Source: Bradyrhizobium diazoefficiens (GTDB lineage Bacteria; Pseudomonadota; Alphaproteobacteria; Rhizobiales; Xanthobacteraceae). Taken from it: a stretch of DNA of 64,000 nt. The position numbers and the translations under genes were made by a program. Shown here piece by piece: positions 25,702 to 34,409 of this stretch. A model generated the notes under the pieces. That model made no database searches, was not told the DNA's origin, and saw nothing but the letters and a program-made list of their open reading frames with translations. The stretch covers positions 7,778,501 to 7,842,500 of the forward strand of contig NZ_CP067102.1 of assembly GCF_016616885.1 (NCBI RefSeq), written 5' to 3'. Each line of letters begins with the position of its first letter. Position 1 is the stretch's first letter.

Positions 25702-26850
25702 TCACGCCTTGAGGGCGAGCTTGTCCTTCAGAAAGTCGCGCACCGGCGCCGGCTCGACATCCTTGGCGATGATGGCACGCCCCACGGCCTCCAGCAGGAT
25801 GAAGGTGAGCTTGCCGCGCTTGACCTTCTTGTCCTGTGCCATCAGCGCCATCAGCGCGTCGGCGTCCGCCAGGCCTTCCTGCGTGAAGCCGGCGATGTCC
25901 TGCAGGCGGGTCGGCAGGCCGGCTTCGATGAGATGGCGCTCGACGCGAGCCGCATCGGCCTCGCCGATCATGCCGAGCCTGGCCGAGAACTGCGCCGCCA
26001 GCGTCATGCCGATCGAAACGCCCTCGCCGTGGAACAGGCGATCGGAGAAGCCGGTGGCGGCTTCCAGCGCATGACCGAAGGTGTGGCCGAGATTGAGCAG
26101 CGCGCGTTCGCCGGTCTCGCGCTCGTCGCGCGAGACGACGCCGGCCTTGGCGCGGCAGGAGGTCGCGATGGCGTGCTCACGCGCCGAGCCTCCCTTGAAG
26201 ATGTCCGCGTGGTTCTTCTCCAGCCAGGCGAAGAAGGCCTCGTCGCCGAGCACGCCGTATTTGGCGACCTCGGCATAGCCGGCGCGGAACTGCCGCGGCG
26301 ACAGCGTGTCGAGCACGGCGGTGTCGGCAATCACCAGCACCGGCTGATGGAAGGCGCCGAGCAAATTCTTGCCTTGCGGCGAGTTGATGCCGGTCTTGCC
26401 GCCGACGGATGAGTCGACCTGCGCCAGCAGCGAGGTCGGCACCTGCACGAAATCGACGCCGCGGCGCAGGATCGCGGCGGCAAAGCCGGCGAGATCGCCG
26501 ACCACGCCGCCGCCGAGCGCGATGACGAGATCGTTGCGTTCGATTTTTGCGGCGATCAGGGCCTCGCTGACCTGTTCCAGGCCGGCATAGGTTTTGGAGA
26601 TCTCGCCTTCCTCGACGACGACACGCGACGTCGGAATGCCGGCAGCCGCAAGCGAGGCTTCAGCAGGCTCGAGCCAGTATTTCGCGACGGTGCGGTCGGT
26701 GACGATGGCGGTGCGCACGCCGGGGCGCAACGCGGCAACGCGTTCGCCGAGCGAGGACAGCACGCCGCGGCCGATGACGATGTCGTAGGCGCGATCACCG
26801 AGCGCGACGTCGACATTGACAGGATCGGAATGCTTCAGGGGCGCGGTCAT
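25702..26850 (-). CDS. aroB: 3-dehydroquinate synthase
   Basis: The 382-residue protein has ERNDLVIALGGGVVGDLAGFAA (NAD binding), PTSLLAQVDSSVGGKTGIN and LNLGHTFGHALEAATG with metal-binding histidines. It converts DAHP to 3-dehydroquinate, the second step of the shikimate pathway, in the cytosol using NAD and a divalent metal. Its ATG overlaps the aroK stop codon (26847-26850), so translation is coupled, matching consecutive roles in aromatic biosynthesis. Confidence 0.98.
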   Translation of the reverse strand: MTAPLKHSDPVNVDVALGDRAYDIVIGRGVLSSLGERVAALRPGVRTAIVTDRTVAKYWLEPAEASLAAAGIPTSRVVVEEGEISKTYAGLEQVSEALIAAKIERNDLVIALGGGVVGDLAGFAAAILRRGVDFVQVPTSLLAQVDSSVGGKTGINSPQGKNLLGAFHQPVLVIADTAVLDTLSPRQFRAGYAEVAKYGVLGDEAFFAWLEKNHADIFKGGSAREHAIATSCRAKAGVVSRDERETGERALLNLGHTFGHALEAATGFSDRLFHGEGVSIGMTLAAQFSARLGMIGEADAARVERHLIEAGLPTRLQDIAGFTQEGLADADALMALMAQDKKVKRGKLTFILLEAVGRAIIAKDVEPAPVRDFLKDKLALKA

Positions 26851-27470
26851 CGAACGGCACTCGCGATGTCGGCTGGAGGTTGGGACGCGCTCTCGCCGCA
26901 GAGATGCGCATGCAGCGTCTCAAGGGTCTCATCGACGATTCTGTCGTGCGGCACGTCGCGCGAGGCGATGGTGAGATCGGCATGGCTGTAGACCGGCTCG
27001 CGCTCGGTGAGCAGGCGCGTCACGGTCCCCTCGGGATCAGCGGTCTGCAGCAGTGGCCGGTCGGCGCGGCGACGGACGCGGCGCATGATGACGTCGTGGT
27101 CCGCCTTGAGCCAGATCGAGATCGCTTTCGCCGCAATGCGGCTGCGCGTCTCCTCGCGCATGAAGGCGCCGCCGCCGGTCGCCAGCACCACCGGTCCGCC
27201 GTCCAGCAGGCGGGCGATCACCCGCGCCTCGCCGTCGCGGAAATGCGGCTCGCCGTGGCGCTCGAAAATCTCCGGTATGGTCATGCCGGCCGCCGCCTCG
27301 ATCTCGGTGTCGGCGTCGACGAAGGGCAGCTTGAGCCGCGCCGCAATGCGGCGGCCGATGGTCGACTTGCCGACGCCCATCATGCCGACCAGCACGATCG
27401 AACGCGTCCCCAGCGCCGACAGGATGTCGGCCTCAGGGCTCGCTTGTGCTGGCAACGCGGCGTCGGACAT
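26847..27470 (-). CDS. aroK: Shikimate kinase
   Basis: The protein is 207 residues from the ATG at 27470. It shows the P-loop VGMMGVGKSTIGRRIA, VDADTEIE (shikimate and Mg binding), GEPHFRDGEARVI and GGGAFM, then an RRRADRPLLQ lid. It phosphorylates shikimate with ATP. The N-terminal ~20 residues are a loose extension usual in this group. It is first in the aroK-aroB-CNNM unit and is divergent from the small membrane protein and xerD. Confidence 0.97.
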   Translation of the reverse strand: MSDAALPAQASPEADILSALGTRSIVLVGMMGVGKSTIGRRIAARLKLPFVDADTEIEAAAGMTIPEIFERHGEPHFRDGEARVIARLLDGGPVVLATGGGAFMREETRSRIAAKAISIWLKADHDVIMRRVRRRADRPLLQTADPEGTVTRLLTEREPVYSHADLTIASRDVPHDRIVDETLETLHAHLCGESASQPPADIASAVR

Positions 27471-27616
27471 TGGATCTTGCTCAATTTGCCGCCAAAGGCG
27501 GCATCTGGGCCACGTATACGACCCCATTGGGGCCCTCGCCAGAGGACTCTTGCCACGAAACGGCGAACATGTTGGATGATTTCATTGGTTAATTTGGACG
27601 CCCGAGACCTTTCCCG

Positions 27617-27763
27617 ATGCCCAGCCTGTTCCGCTTCCTGACGGTCGTCGCCGTGATCGCGGGCATCGTCTATGGCGTGGTGTTCGCGCTGGCCAACTTC
27701 GTCAATCCGAAGCCGCGAGAAATGACGGTGACGATCCCGCCGGATAAATTTCTCAAGAAATAG
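27617..27763 (+). CDS. Small single-span membrane protein upstream of xerD
   Basis: A 48-residue frame begins MPSLFRFLTVVAVIAGIVYG. One hydrophobic segment (about 5-27) is followed by a polar tail NPKPREMTVTIPPDKFLKK. It lies just 17 bases before xerD, and the reading frame fills the available gap neatly. I recognise it as the type of tiny conserved hypothetical protein found beside xerD in Rhizobiales, with no known function. Confidence 0.7.
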   Translation: MPSLFRFLTVVAVIAGIVYGVVFALANFVNPKPREMTVTIPPDKFLKK

Positions 27764-27780
27764 GAGCTAGCCTCCAGGGC

Positions 27781-28761
27781 ATGCGCAAATCCTCCGCCAG
27801 CACGCCGTCCGACGCCAAGCTCACCGGCCTGTTCCTCGACATGCTCGCGGCGGAACAGGGCGCCGGCCCCAACACGCTCGATGCCTATCGCCGCGACCTC
27901 ACCGATTTCTCCGAGTTCCTCGGCCGCGCCGGCCACAGCTTTGTGGACGCGGAGACGCAAACGCTGCGCGACTATCTTGGCGATCTCGATGCGCGTGGCT
28001 TCAAATCCTCCAGCGTCGCGCGGCGGCTGTCGGCGATGCGGCACCTGTTCCGCTTTCTCCTGAATGAACGCATCCGAACCGAAGATCCCGCGGCGATCCT
28101 GTCCGGCCCCAAGCGCGGCCGCGGCCTGCCAAAGGTGCTGTCGATCGCCGATGTCGACCGCATGCTTCGCCGCGCCAAGGAGATGAGCGAGGCGGCGAAC
28201 GCCTCGCCGTCACAGCGACTGCGCGCTCTGCGGCTCTATTGCCTGCTCGAGGTGCTCTACGCCACCGGCTTGCGCGTCTCCGAGCTGGTGTCGCTGCCGC
28301 GCTCGGCCGCCAAGCGCGACGCCCGCATGATCGTGGTGCGCGGCAAGGGCGACAAGGAACGGCTGGTGCCGCTCAACGAGGCCTCGCGGCAGGCGATGGC
28401 GGATTATCTTGCGGCAACGGAAGCTGCCAAAGAAAACAATAAGGGCGAGAAGAAGGGCAGCGTCGCCGCCTCGAAATGGCTGTTTCCCTCGTTCGGCGAG
28501 AGCGGGCACCTGACGCGGCAGCATTTTGCCCGCGACTTGAAGGAGCTCGCGGTCGCATCGGGGCTTCAGGCCCGCCTGGTCTCCCCGCACGTGCTGCGGC
28601 ATGCCTTTGCCAGCCACCTCCTGCACAACGGCGCGGACTTACGCATCGTGCAGACCCTGCTCGGCCACACCGACATCTCGACGACCCAGATCTATACCCA
28701 TGTGGTCGAGGAGCGGCTGAAGAGCCTGGTGCGCGACCTGCACCCGCTGGCGGAGAAGTAG
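27781..28761 (+). CDS. xerD: Site-specific tyrosine recombinase XerD
   Basis: The 326-residue protein has an N-terminal SAM-like core-binding domain (about 10-100). The catalytic domain carries the tetrad: Arg in YATGLRVSELVSL, HVLRHAFASHLL, LLGHTDISTTQIYTHV with His and the nucleophile Tyr. It acts with XerC at dif to resolve chromosome dimers, controlled by FtsK. A small insertion rich in Lys, Glu and Asn (near 215-230) precedes SKWLFPSFG. Context is not mobile; it is the housekeeping copy. Confidence 0.94.
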   Translation: MRKSSASTPSDAKLTGLFLDMLAAEQGAGPNTLDAYRRDLTDFSEFLGRAGHSFVDAETQTLRDYLGDLDARGFKSSSVARRLSAMRHLFRFLLNERIRTEDPAAILSGPKRGRGLPKVLSIADVDRMLRRAKEMSEAANASPSQRLRALRLYCLLEVLYATGLRVSELVSLPRSAAKRDARMIVVRGKGDKERLVPLNEASRQAMADYLAATEAAKENNKGEKKGSVAASKWLFPSFGESGHLTRQHFARDLKELAVASGLQARLVSPHVLRHAFASHLLHNGADLRIVQTLLGHTDISTTQIYTHVVEERLKSLVRDLHPLAEK

Positions 28762-28782
28762 CCGCCGCCGCGCGGCGGCGGC
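28761..28782. terminator. GC-only 22-base palindrome after xerD
   Basis: GCCGCCGCCGC followed directly by its reverse complement GCGGCGGCGGC, beginning at the last base of the xerD stop codon. There is no T-tract, so it may work as a pause or mRNA-end stabiliser rather than a strict intrinsic terminator. Confidence 0.5.
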
Positions 28783-28949
28783 CGAAACCGCCTTGACTTC
28801 GGCCACATCTCCGCAGAAAGAGCCGTGGCCTCATTCGTGATTTGCCGCGCCCCCGGGAGCGCACAGGTCAACCCTTTGAAGAAACTACACTTCTTTACAA
28901 GAAGCCAACCTCGCTTCGCCTCTTCGCCCCGTCCCCCTATACTGAGTTG

Positions 28950-29912
28950 ATGCCAGACCAGATGCGCAGCTATCTCGACTTCGAAAAGCCCGTCGCCGAG
29001 CTCGACTCCAAGGTCGACGAGCTCAGGACGTTAGCTGCCTCCGGCACCGACATCGCCGAGGAGATCGGTCGGATCGAGGACAAGGCGGCGCAGGCGCTGG
29101 CCGACCTCTATCAGAACCTGACGCCGTGGCAGAAGACGCTGGTCGCGCGGCATCCGCAGCGGCCGCATTTCAACGACTTCATCAAGGGCCTGATCACCGA
29201 ATTCACCCCGCTCGCTGGCGACCGCAAGTTTGGCGAGGACGAGGCGCTGGTCGCGGGCTTCGGCCGCTTCCGCGGCGAAGCGATTTGCGTGATGGGCCAG
29301 GAAAAGGGCGATTCCACCGAGAGCCGCATCAAGCATAACTTTGGCATGGCGCGGCCGGAAGGTTACCGCAAATGCGTGCGGCTGATGGAGATGGCCGAAC
29401 GGTTCGGCCTGCCGGTGCTGTCGCTCGCCGATTCCGCCGGCGCCTATCCCGGCATCGGTGCCGAAGAGCGTGGCCAGGCCGAGGCGATCGCGCGCTCGAC
29501 CGACGCCTGCATGGCGCTGACCGTACCGAACGTCGCCATCATCACCGGCGAGGGCATGTCGGGCGGCGCCATTGCCATCACCACCGCCAACAGGGTGCTG
29601 ATGCTGGAGCACGCGATCTACAGCGTGATTTCGCCCGAGGCCGCCTCCTCCATCCTCTGGCGCGACGGCAGCAAGGCGCAGGAAGCCGCCAACAACATGA
29701 AGATCACCGCCCAGGACATGCTGCGCTTCGGGGTGATCGACAGCATCTTGAAGGAGCCGGTCGGCGGCGCCCATCGCGACCCCACAGCCATGATCGCGAC
29801 CACGGGCGACGCCATCGCCAAGGCTTTTGACGAGATGCGCGGCCTGGACGGCGAGGCCATCCGCAAGCAGCGCCGGCAGAAATTCCTCGATATCGGCCGG
29901 AAACTGGGCTGA
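28950..29912 (+). CDS. accA: Acetyl-CoA carboxylase carboxyltransferase subunit alpha
   Basis: The protein is 320 residues from the ATG at 28950 (MPDQMRSYLDFEKPVAELDS). The crotonase-fold carboxyltransferase has RPHFNDFI, GRFRGEAICVMGQEKG, LADSAGAYPGIGAEERGQAE and GEGMSGGAIAITTANRVLML. With AccD it transfers the carboxyl group from biotin to acetyl-CoA to make malonyl-CoA for fatty acid synthesis. No ribosome binding site is visible. A CTATAC -10-like element (28937-28942) lies so close that the transcript may start at or near the ATG. Confidence 0.97.
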   Translation: MPDQMRSYLDFEKPVAELDSKVDELRTLAASGTDIAEEIGRIEDKAAQALADLYQNLTPWQKTLVARHPQRPHFNDFIKGLITEFTPLAGDRKFGEDEALVAGFGRFRGEAICVMGQEKGDSTESRIKHNFGMARPEGYRKCVRLMEMAERFGLPVLSLADSAGAYPGIGAEERGQAEAIARSTDACMALTVPNVAIITGEGMSGGAIAITTANRVLMLEHAIYSVISPEAASSILWRDGSKAQEAANNMKITAQDMLRFGVIDSILKEPVGGAHRDPTAMIATTGDAIAKAFDEMRGLDGEAIRKQRRQKFLDIGRKLG

Positions 29913-29944
29913 TTCGGGCGGTTTTGGTGCGGCAACGGAGGTGC

Positions 29945-30055
29945 GCTCCCTCTCCCGCTTGCGCGGGAGGGTCAGGGTGGGGGGTATCTCCACGGGCGAC
30001 ACTCCCAATGCGGCACGAGCCCTCTCCCGGCCTCCCGCAAGCGGGAGAGGAGAAG
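29945..30055. repeat. Pair of CTCTCCCGC hairpin repeats
   Basis: CTCTCCCGCTTGCGCGGGAG (about 29950-29969) and a CCTCCCGCAAGCGGGAGAGG hairpin (about 30031-30050) lie in the 398-base gap between accA and the L,D-transpeptidase gene. They resemble the hairpin at 1588. The rest of the gap shows no gene. Confidence 0.55.
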
Positions 30056-30310
30056 AGCCCCCGGTAACCCCGCATTAACCCTTTTTTTGCCCAAATCGGC
30101 GATCTCAGTACCGGTTTGGCCGCAAAGCCCAATTGAGTCCCAAGTTCCGGCCCAGTTTAAGTCTCTGTTGACCACGCCTGTCGGCCAACGGGCTCGTGAT
30201 CCCCGGTTGGGTTGCGACCCCCAGGCGCGGACGTTAGAATTTTAATCAATGGCTTCAGGGCATAAGCGCTGGGGCTTGGTCTGAATAAGGTGCGGAGTTC
30301 CGGTCAGGCC

Positions 30311-31879
30311 ATGCCCGAGAGATTGGGGTACGCGCTCCTTGCCCGGCACGTTGTGGGGTCCATCTTGAATTCTCGTTCGCTTGCCCGTGCGCTCTTGGCT
30401 TCGGTCGCGCTTGCCGCCAGCATTGTGCTCGCCGGCTGCGATACCGATCAGGTGTCGCTCGCGACCAACGCCAAGGCCAACCAGCCGGTCTCGCCCAAGC
30501 TCGTCGCCGCGATGGGCGAGAAGGACATGGATCTGCAATCGCCGATCCTGATCCGCCTGTTCAAGCAGGAGGCCGAGCTCGAGATCTGGAAGCAGACCCG
30601 CTCCGGCCAGTTCGCGCTGCTCAAGACCTATCCGATCTGCCGCTGGTCGGGCGACCTCGGTCCGAAGGTGCGCGAAGGCGACCGTCAGGCGCCGGAGGGA
30701 TTCTACTCGATCAATCCGAGCCAGATGAATCCGCAGTCGGCCTACTATCTCTCGTTCAACACCGGCTTCCCCAACGCGTTCGACAAGGCGCTCGGTCGCA
30801 CCGGCTCGCAGCTGATGGTGCATGGCGATTGCTCGTCGCGTGGCTGCTACGCGATGACGGACGAGCAGATCGCGGAGATCTATTCGTTGGGGCGCGAGTC
30901 CTTCTTCGGCGGCCAGAAGGCGTTCCAGTTCCAGGCGTATCCTTTCAAGATGACGCCGGTGAACATGGCCAAGCACCGCAACAATCCGAACATGGCCTTC
31001 TGGAAGATGATCAAGGAAGGCTATGATCATTTCGAGGTGACACGACAGGAGCCGAAGGTCGACTTCTGCGAGAAGAAGTACGTGTTCGACGCGGCGAAGG
31101 CGCCCGATGCCAAGCGCGATCCCGTGTTCGACGCTTCGGCCAAGTGCCCGGCCTATGTGATCCCCGAGGACATCGCCAGCGCCGTGCGCGAGAAGGAGCA
31201 GCGCGACGAAGCCGAGTACAACAAGCTCGTCACCAAGGGCACGCCGGTGGCGCGCATGAACACCGGCATCGACGGCGGCATGAACAAGATCTTTGCCGCG
31301 AAGATTCCGGAAGGCTCGACTGGCCTGTCGGAAGGCGCCGAAGGCAATACGCTGCAGATGCTGGCGATGTCGAAGGCGCCGGGCACGATCCCCGGCACCG
31401 TCAACCCGCCGAAGCCGAATCTCGAGCCCGCCGCGGCCGCGCCGCGGGAAGAGCCCGTCGTTGCGGTCGCCGCACCCGCGACCAGCACCCGCGTCGCCTC
31501 GGCCGAGAAGTCCGGCGGCTTCTTCTCCAATCTCGGCCGCAAGATGGGCCTCGGCACTGCCGACACGACAGCGACCACGCCGCCGCCGCAAGCGACCGCA
31601 TCGGTGTCCCCCGCGCCCGCCACGCCGAGCACGGCCTCCAGGCTGAAGGCCGCAGTGACGCGCTTCGTCCCGGGCCACCACGATGCCTCGAAGGACAAGC
31701 CGGCAGTTGCCGCGAAACCCACGGAGCCGGCGAAGCCGACCGAGACCAAGGTCGCGGCAACGCGGCCCGCGCTAAAACCGTCGGTGAACGATGGTGCGGG
31801 TGACGGCACGCAGATCGCCGGTGCCGCACCGGTGGTGTCATCGAACTCGTTCGACAGCCGGTTTGGCGCGGTGAAGTAG
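30311..31879 (+). CDS. L,D-transpeptidase (YkuD) lipoprotein with long Pro/Ala tail
   Basis: The protein is about 522 residues from ATG 30311. A GTG at 30290 and a TTG at 30365 are alternatives; the TTG would give a compact 25-residue lipoprotein signal ending LAGC, so the mature form is probably anchored through that Cys. The catalytic domain has ICRWSGDLGPK and the YkuD motif HGDCSSRGCYAM, with the nucleophile Cys in SRGC. A long C-terminal tail (after ~330) is rich in Pro, Ala, Thr and Lys and looks disordered. It probably forms 3-3 cross-links or attaches proteins to peptidoglycan in the periplasm. Confidence 0.85.
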   Translation: MPERLGYALLARHVVGSILNSRSLARALLASVALAASIVLAGCDTDQVSLATNAKANQPVSPKLVAAMGEKDMDLQSPILIRLFKQEAELEIWKQTRSGQFALLKTYPICRWSGDLGPKVREGDRQAPEGFYSINPSQMNPQSAYYLSFNTGFPNAFDKALGRTGSQLMVHGDCSSRGCYAMTDEQIAEIYSLGRESFFGGQKAFQFQAYPFKMTPVNMAKHRNNPNMAFWKMIKEGYDHFEVTRQEPKVDFCEKKYVFDAAKAPDAKRDPVFDASAKCPAYVIPEDIASAVREKEQRDEAEYNKLVTKGTPVARMNTGIDGGMNKIFAAKIPEGSTGLSEGAEGNTLQMLAMSKAPGTIPGTVNPPKPNLEPAAAAPREEPVVAVAAPATSTRVASAEKSGGFFSNLGRKMGLGTADTTATTPPPQATASVSPAPATPSTASRLKAAVTRFVPGHHDASKDKPAVAAKPTEPAKPTETKVAATRPALKPSVNDGAGDGTQIAGAAPVVSSNSFDSRFGAVK

Positions 31880-31902
31880 GCGAGCGTTCCGCCCGCGAAT
31901 AC

Positions 31903-32598
31903 CTACGGCGCCAGGTACCGCATCAGCTCCGGATTGCCCCTCACCTCGCCTGCGGCGCCCTGCAGCGCAACGCGGCCGCGGTCGAGCACGTAGGCGTAAT
32001 CGGCCACGCGGAGCGCGAGGTCGAGGTGCTGCTCGACGATGATGACGGCGATGTTTTTCGCGAGCTCGATCAGGCGCTCGGTGATCTCCTCGATCACGCC
32101 AATCCAGACGCCTTCGGTCGGCTCGTCCAGCAGCAGCAATTTAGGATCACCCAGCATGGCGCGGCCGATGGCGAGCATCTTGCGCTCGCCGCCGGAGAGC
32201 GTGCCGGCGGGCTGGTCGAGGCGCTGGCCGAGTTTCGGGAAGATGGTCAGCACGCGGTCGACCGCGGTGGTATCCTTGTTGAAAAGCGAGCCGACGGCGA
32301 GATTGTCGCGCACCGACAGGCGCGCGAACACAGAATGCTCCTGCGGCACGTAGCCGATGCCGGCGCGAACGCGCTCTTCGGGCCGGCGGCGGCTGATGTC
32401 GCGGCCGTCGAAGCCGACCTCGCCCTTCCATGCCGGCAGCTCGCCGATGATGGTCTTCATCAGCGTGGTCTTGCCGGCGCCATTGCGCCCGAGCACCGCA
32501 ACGCCGCCGCGCCAGGGAATGCCGAGATTGAGGTCGAACAGGACTTGGCTGCGGCCATAGCCGGCGTCGAGATGCTTGATGTCCAAAAATTCAGGCAC
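31903..32598 (-). CDS. ABC transporter ATP-binding protein (LivF/UrtE type)
   Basis: The 231-residue protein has Walker A GRNGAGKTTLMK, signature LSGGERKMLAIGRAML, Walker B LLLLDEPTEG and the H-loop VIIVEQHLDL. The ending VALQGAAGEVRGNPELMRYLAP is typical of the LivF/UrtE branch. It is the last gene of a five-gene amide/urea-type importer and overlaps the preceding ATPase gene by 8 bases. Within the LivF/UrtE branch, the surrounding amidase context favours short-chain amides or urea rather than branched-chain amino acids. Confidence 0.92.
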   Translation of the reverse strand: MPEFLDIKHLDAGYGRSQVLFDLNLGIPWRGGVAVLGRNGAGKTTLMKTIIGELPAWKGEVGFDGRDISRRRPEERVRAGIGYVPQEHSVFARLSVRDNLAVGSLFNKDTTAVDRVLTIFPKLGQRLDQPAGTLSGGERKMLAIGRAMLGDPKLLLLDEPTEGVWIGVIEEITERLIELAKNIAVIIVEQHLDLALRVADYAYVLDRGRVALQGAAGEVRGNPELMRYLAP

Positions 32599-33322
32599 GG
32601 CGCAGATAAATCTCCTGGACGGATGTGTTGGCCTGGATCTCGGACACGGTGCCCGATGCCAGCACCTTGCCCTGGTCGAGCACGGTGAGGCGATCGCAGA
32701 TGTCGCGGATGAAATCGAGGTCGTGCTCGACGATGACGAGCGAGCAATGTTGTTTGATCGGCTGGAGCAGTTCGCCGGTGACGCGGCGCTCCTCCAGGCT
32801 CATGCCGCCGGTCGGCTCGTCGAGCAAAAGGAGTTTGGGTCTGCCCGCGAGTGCCATCGCGATCTCCAGCCATTGCTGCTGGCCGTGCGACAGCGCGGCC
32901 GCCGCATCGAAGGCGCGGTCGGCGAGACGGAATTGCGTCAGCATGGTCATGACCTGATCATGCAGCGCAGCTCTCGTGCGCGAAAACACGAGATCGAGCA
33001 GCGAGGACTGCGCCTGCAGCGCGAGCAGGATGTTGTCGTAGAGCGTCAGCGACGGCAGCACGCTGGTGATCTGGAATTTCAGGCTCATGCCCGCCCGCGC
33101 CCGCTCGGTCGGCGTGTACGCGGTGATGTCGGTATTGACGAAGGAGACCTTACCCTGCGTCGGCACTTCGGCGCCGGCGATGCACTTCATCAGCGTGCTC
33201 TTGCCGGAGCCGTTGGGGCCGATCAGGCCGTGAAACTCGTTCTCGCCGACGGTGAGCGCGGCGCCGTCGAGCGCGGTGAGCTTGCCGAAGATCTTTGAGA
33301 TGCCCGCGGCTTCAAGGAGCAT
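32591..33322 (-). CDS. ABC transporter ATP-binding protein (LivG/UrtD type)
   Basis: The protein is 243 residues from the ATG at 33322, preceded by AAGGAGAAG. It contains GPNGSGKSTLMKCIAG, a LSHGQQQWLEIAMAL signature (SHGQ in place of SGGQ, as in UrtD proteins), LLLLDEPTGGMSLEE and VIVEHDLDFI. The SHGQ signature and GGMS after Walker B point to the urea/amide UrtD type rather than LivG. It overlaps the permease gene upstream by 11 bases. Confidence 0.93.
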   Translation of the reverse strand: MLLEAAGISKIFGKLTALDGAALTVGENEFHGLIGPNGSGKSTLMKCIAGAEVPTQGKVSFVNTDITAYTPTERARAGMSLKFQITSVLPSLTLYDNILLALQAQSSLLDLVFSRTRAALHDQVMTMLTQFRLADRAFDAAAALSHGQQQWLEIAMALAGRPKLLLLDEPTGGMSLEERRVTGELLQPIKQHCSLVIVEHDLDFIRDICDRLTVLDQGKVLASGTVSEIQANTSVQEIYLRRA

Positions 33323-34403
33323 TTTGCTTCTCCTTGCGTGTAGCACCGAAGCTGCCGACCCGCTCGCGTTCGCCAAGCACAAAACTGATCAGGCCGAGCG
33401 GCCGGAACAGGATCACGAGCAGCAGCAGCAATCCCAAAATGATCGGCCAGATGTCGCGGTAATTGTCCGACAGCCAGAAGCTGACGCCCTCGACGATCAC
33501 GGTGCCGATGACGGCGCCGATCAGCGTACCGGAGCCGCCGAATAGCACGTAAAGCACCACTTGCGTCGAGACCACGACGCCGACCATGTTGGGCCACACA
33601 AAGCCTTCGTGGAACGCATAGAGACTGCCGGCCAGGCCTGCGATGGCGCCGCCGATCGCGAAGATGATCGCCTTCAGGTGCTGCGCCTTGTAGCCGAAGA
33701 AGGCAATGCGCTGCTCGTTCTCGCGCAGGCCGGCGAGCGCGAGACCAAACTGCGAGCGCACCAGGAAGCGGCAGAGCAGGTAGACCACGACGAGGATGCC
33801 GAGCACGAGATAATAGAACGGTGGTCCCTCGGAGAACTCGTAACCCCCGAGCGTCATTGACGAGATCGAGGGAATGCCGTTCTGGCCGCCGAGATAGTAC
33901 CAGCCGCGCGCGAGGCGATCGGCCGCGTAGGAGCCGGTCAGCGTACCCAGCGAGACGAAGATCACGCTGGAGGGATGCCGGCCCAGCAGCAGGAAGCCGC
34001 CGAGCAGCAACGCGAAGGTGAGGCCGATCAGCGTGCCGGCCGGCAGCACCAGAAAGATGTTGGTGATGTCGAGGTCGCGCGCGAGCAGCGCGACGCCATA
34101 GCCGGCCGAGCCGAAGAACAGCGCCTGGCCAAAGCTCATGATGCCGGCATAGCCCCACACCAGATCGAACGACAGCGCAAACAGTGCGAGGATGATCACG
34201 CGCGTTGCGAACACCGTGAGGTAATCCTGCAGCACCAACGGCGCGACCAGCGCGGCGACGAGCACCACGCCCTCTACGATCGGCAGGACTTTTCGTCCCG
34301 CGACAGCTTGGGTCGCAGTTCTGCGTTCAGCCATTGCGACGTCCGTCTCCCCGCCGATCTCGGCGGGGATCGCCTGTTTCACTGCGCCCATCGACTTCGG
34401 CAT
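33312..34403 (-). CDS. ABC transporter permease (LivM/UrtC type)
   Basis: The 363-residue protein has about ten hydrophobic segments. It contains SFDLVWGYAGIMSFGQALFF, ALAGLRENEQRIAFFGY and AIAGLAGSLYAFHEGFV, the usual signature of the LivM/UrtC inner-membrane permeases. The extended N-terminus (about 40 residues) is polar. It pairs with the LivH/UrtB-type permease at 35629. It is co-transcribed with the binding protein gene, whose stop lies 7 bases upstream. Confidence 0.93.
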   Translation of the reverse strand: MPKSMGAVKQAIPAEIGGETDVAMAERRTATQAVAGRKVLPIVEGVVLVAALVAPLVLQDYLTVFATRVIILALFALSFDLVWGYAGIMSFGQALFFGSAGYGVALLARDLDITNIFLVLPAGTLIGLTFALLLGGFLLLGRHPSSVIFVSLGTLTGSYAADRLARGWYYLGGQNGIPSISSMTLGGYEFSEGPPFYYLVLGILVVVYLLCRFLVRSQFGLALAGLRENEQRIAFFGYKAQHLKAIIFAIGGAIAGLAGSLYAFHEGFVWPNMVGVVVSTQVVLYVLFGGSGTLIGAVIGTVIVEGVSFWLSDNYRDIWPIILGLLLLLVILFRPLGLISFVLGERERVGSFGATRKEKQNAP

Positions 34404-34409
34404 TTGACC

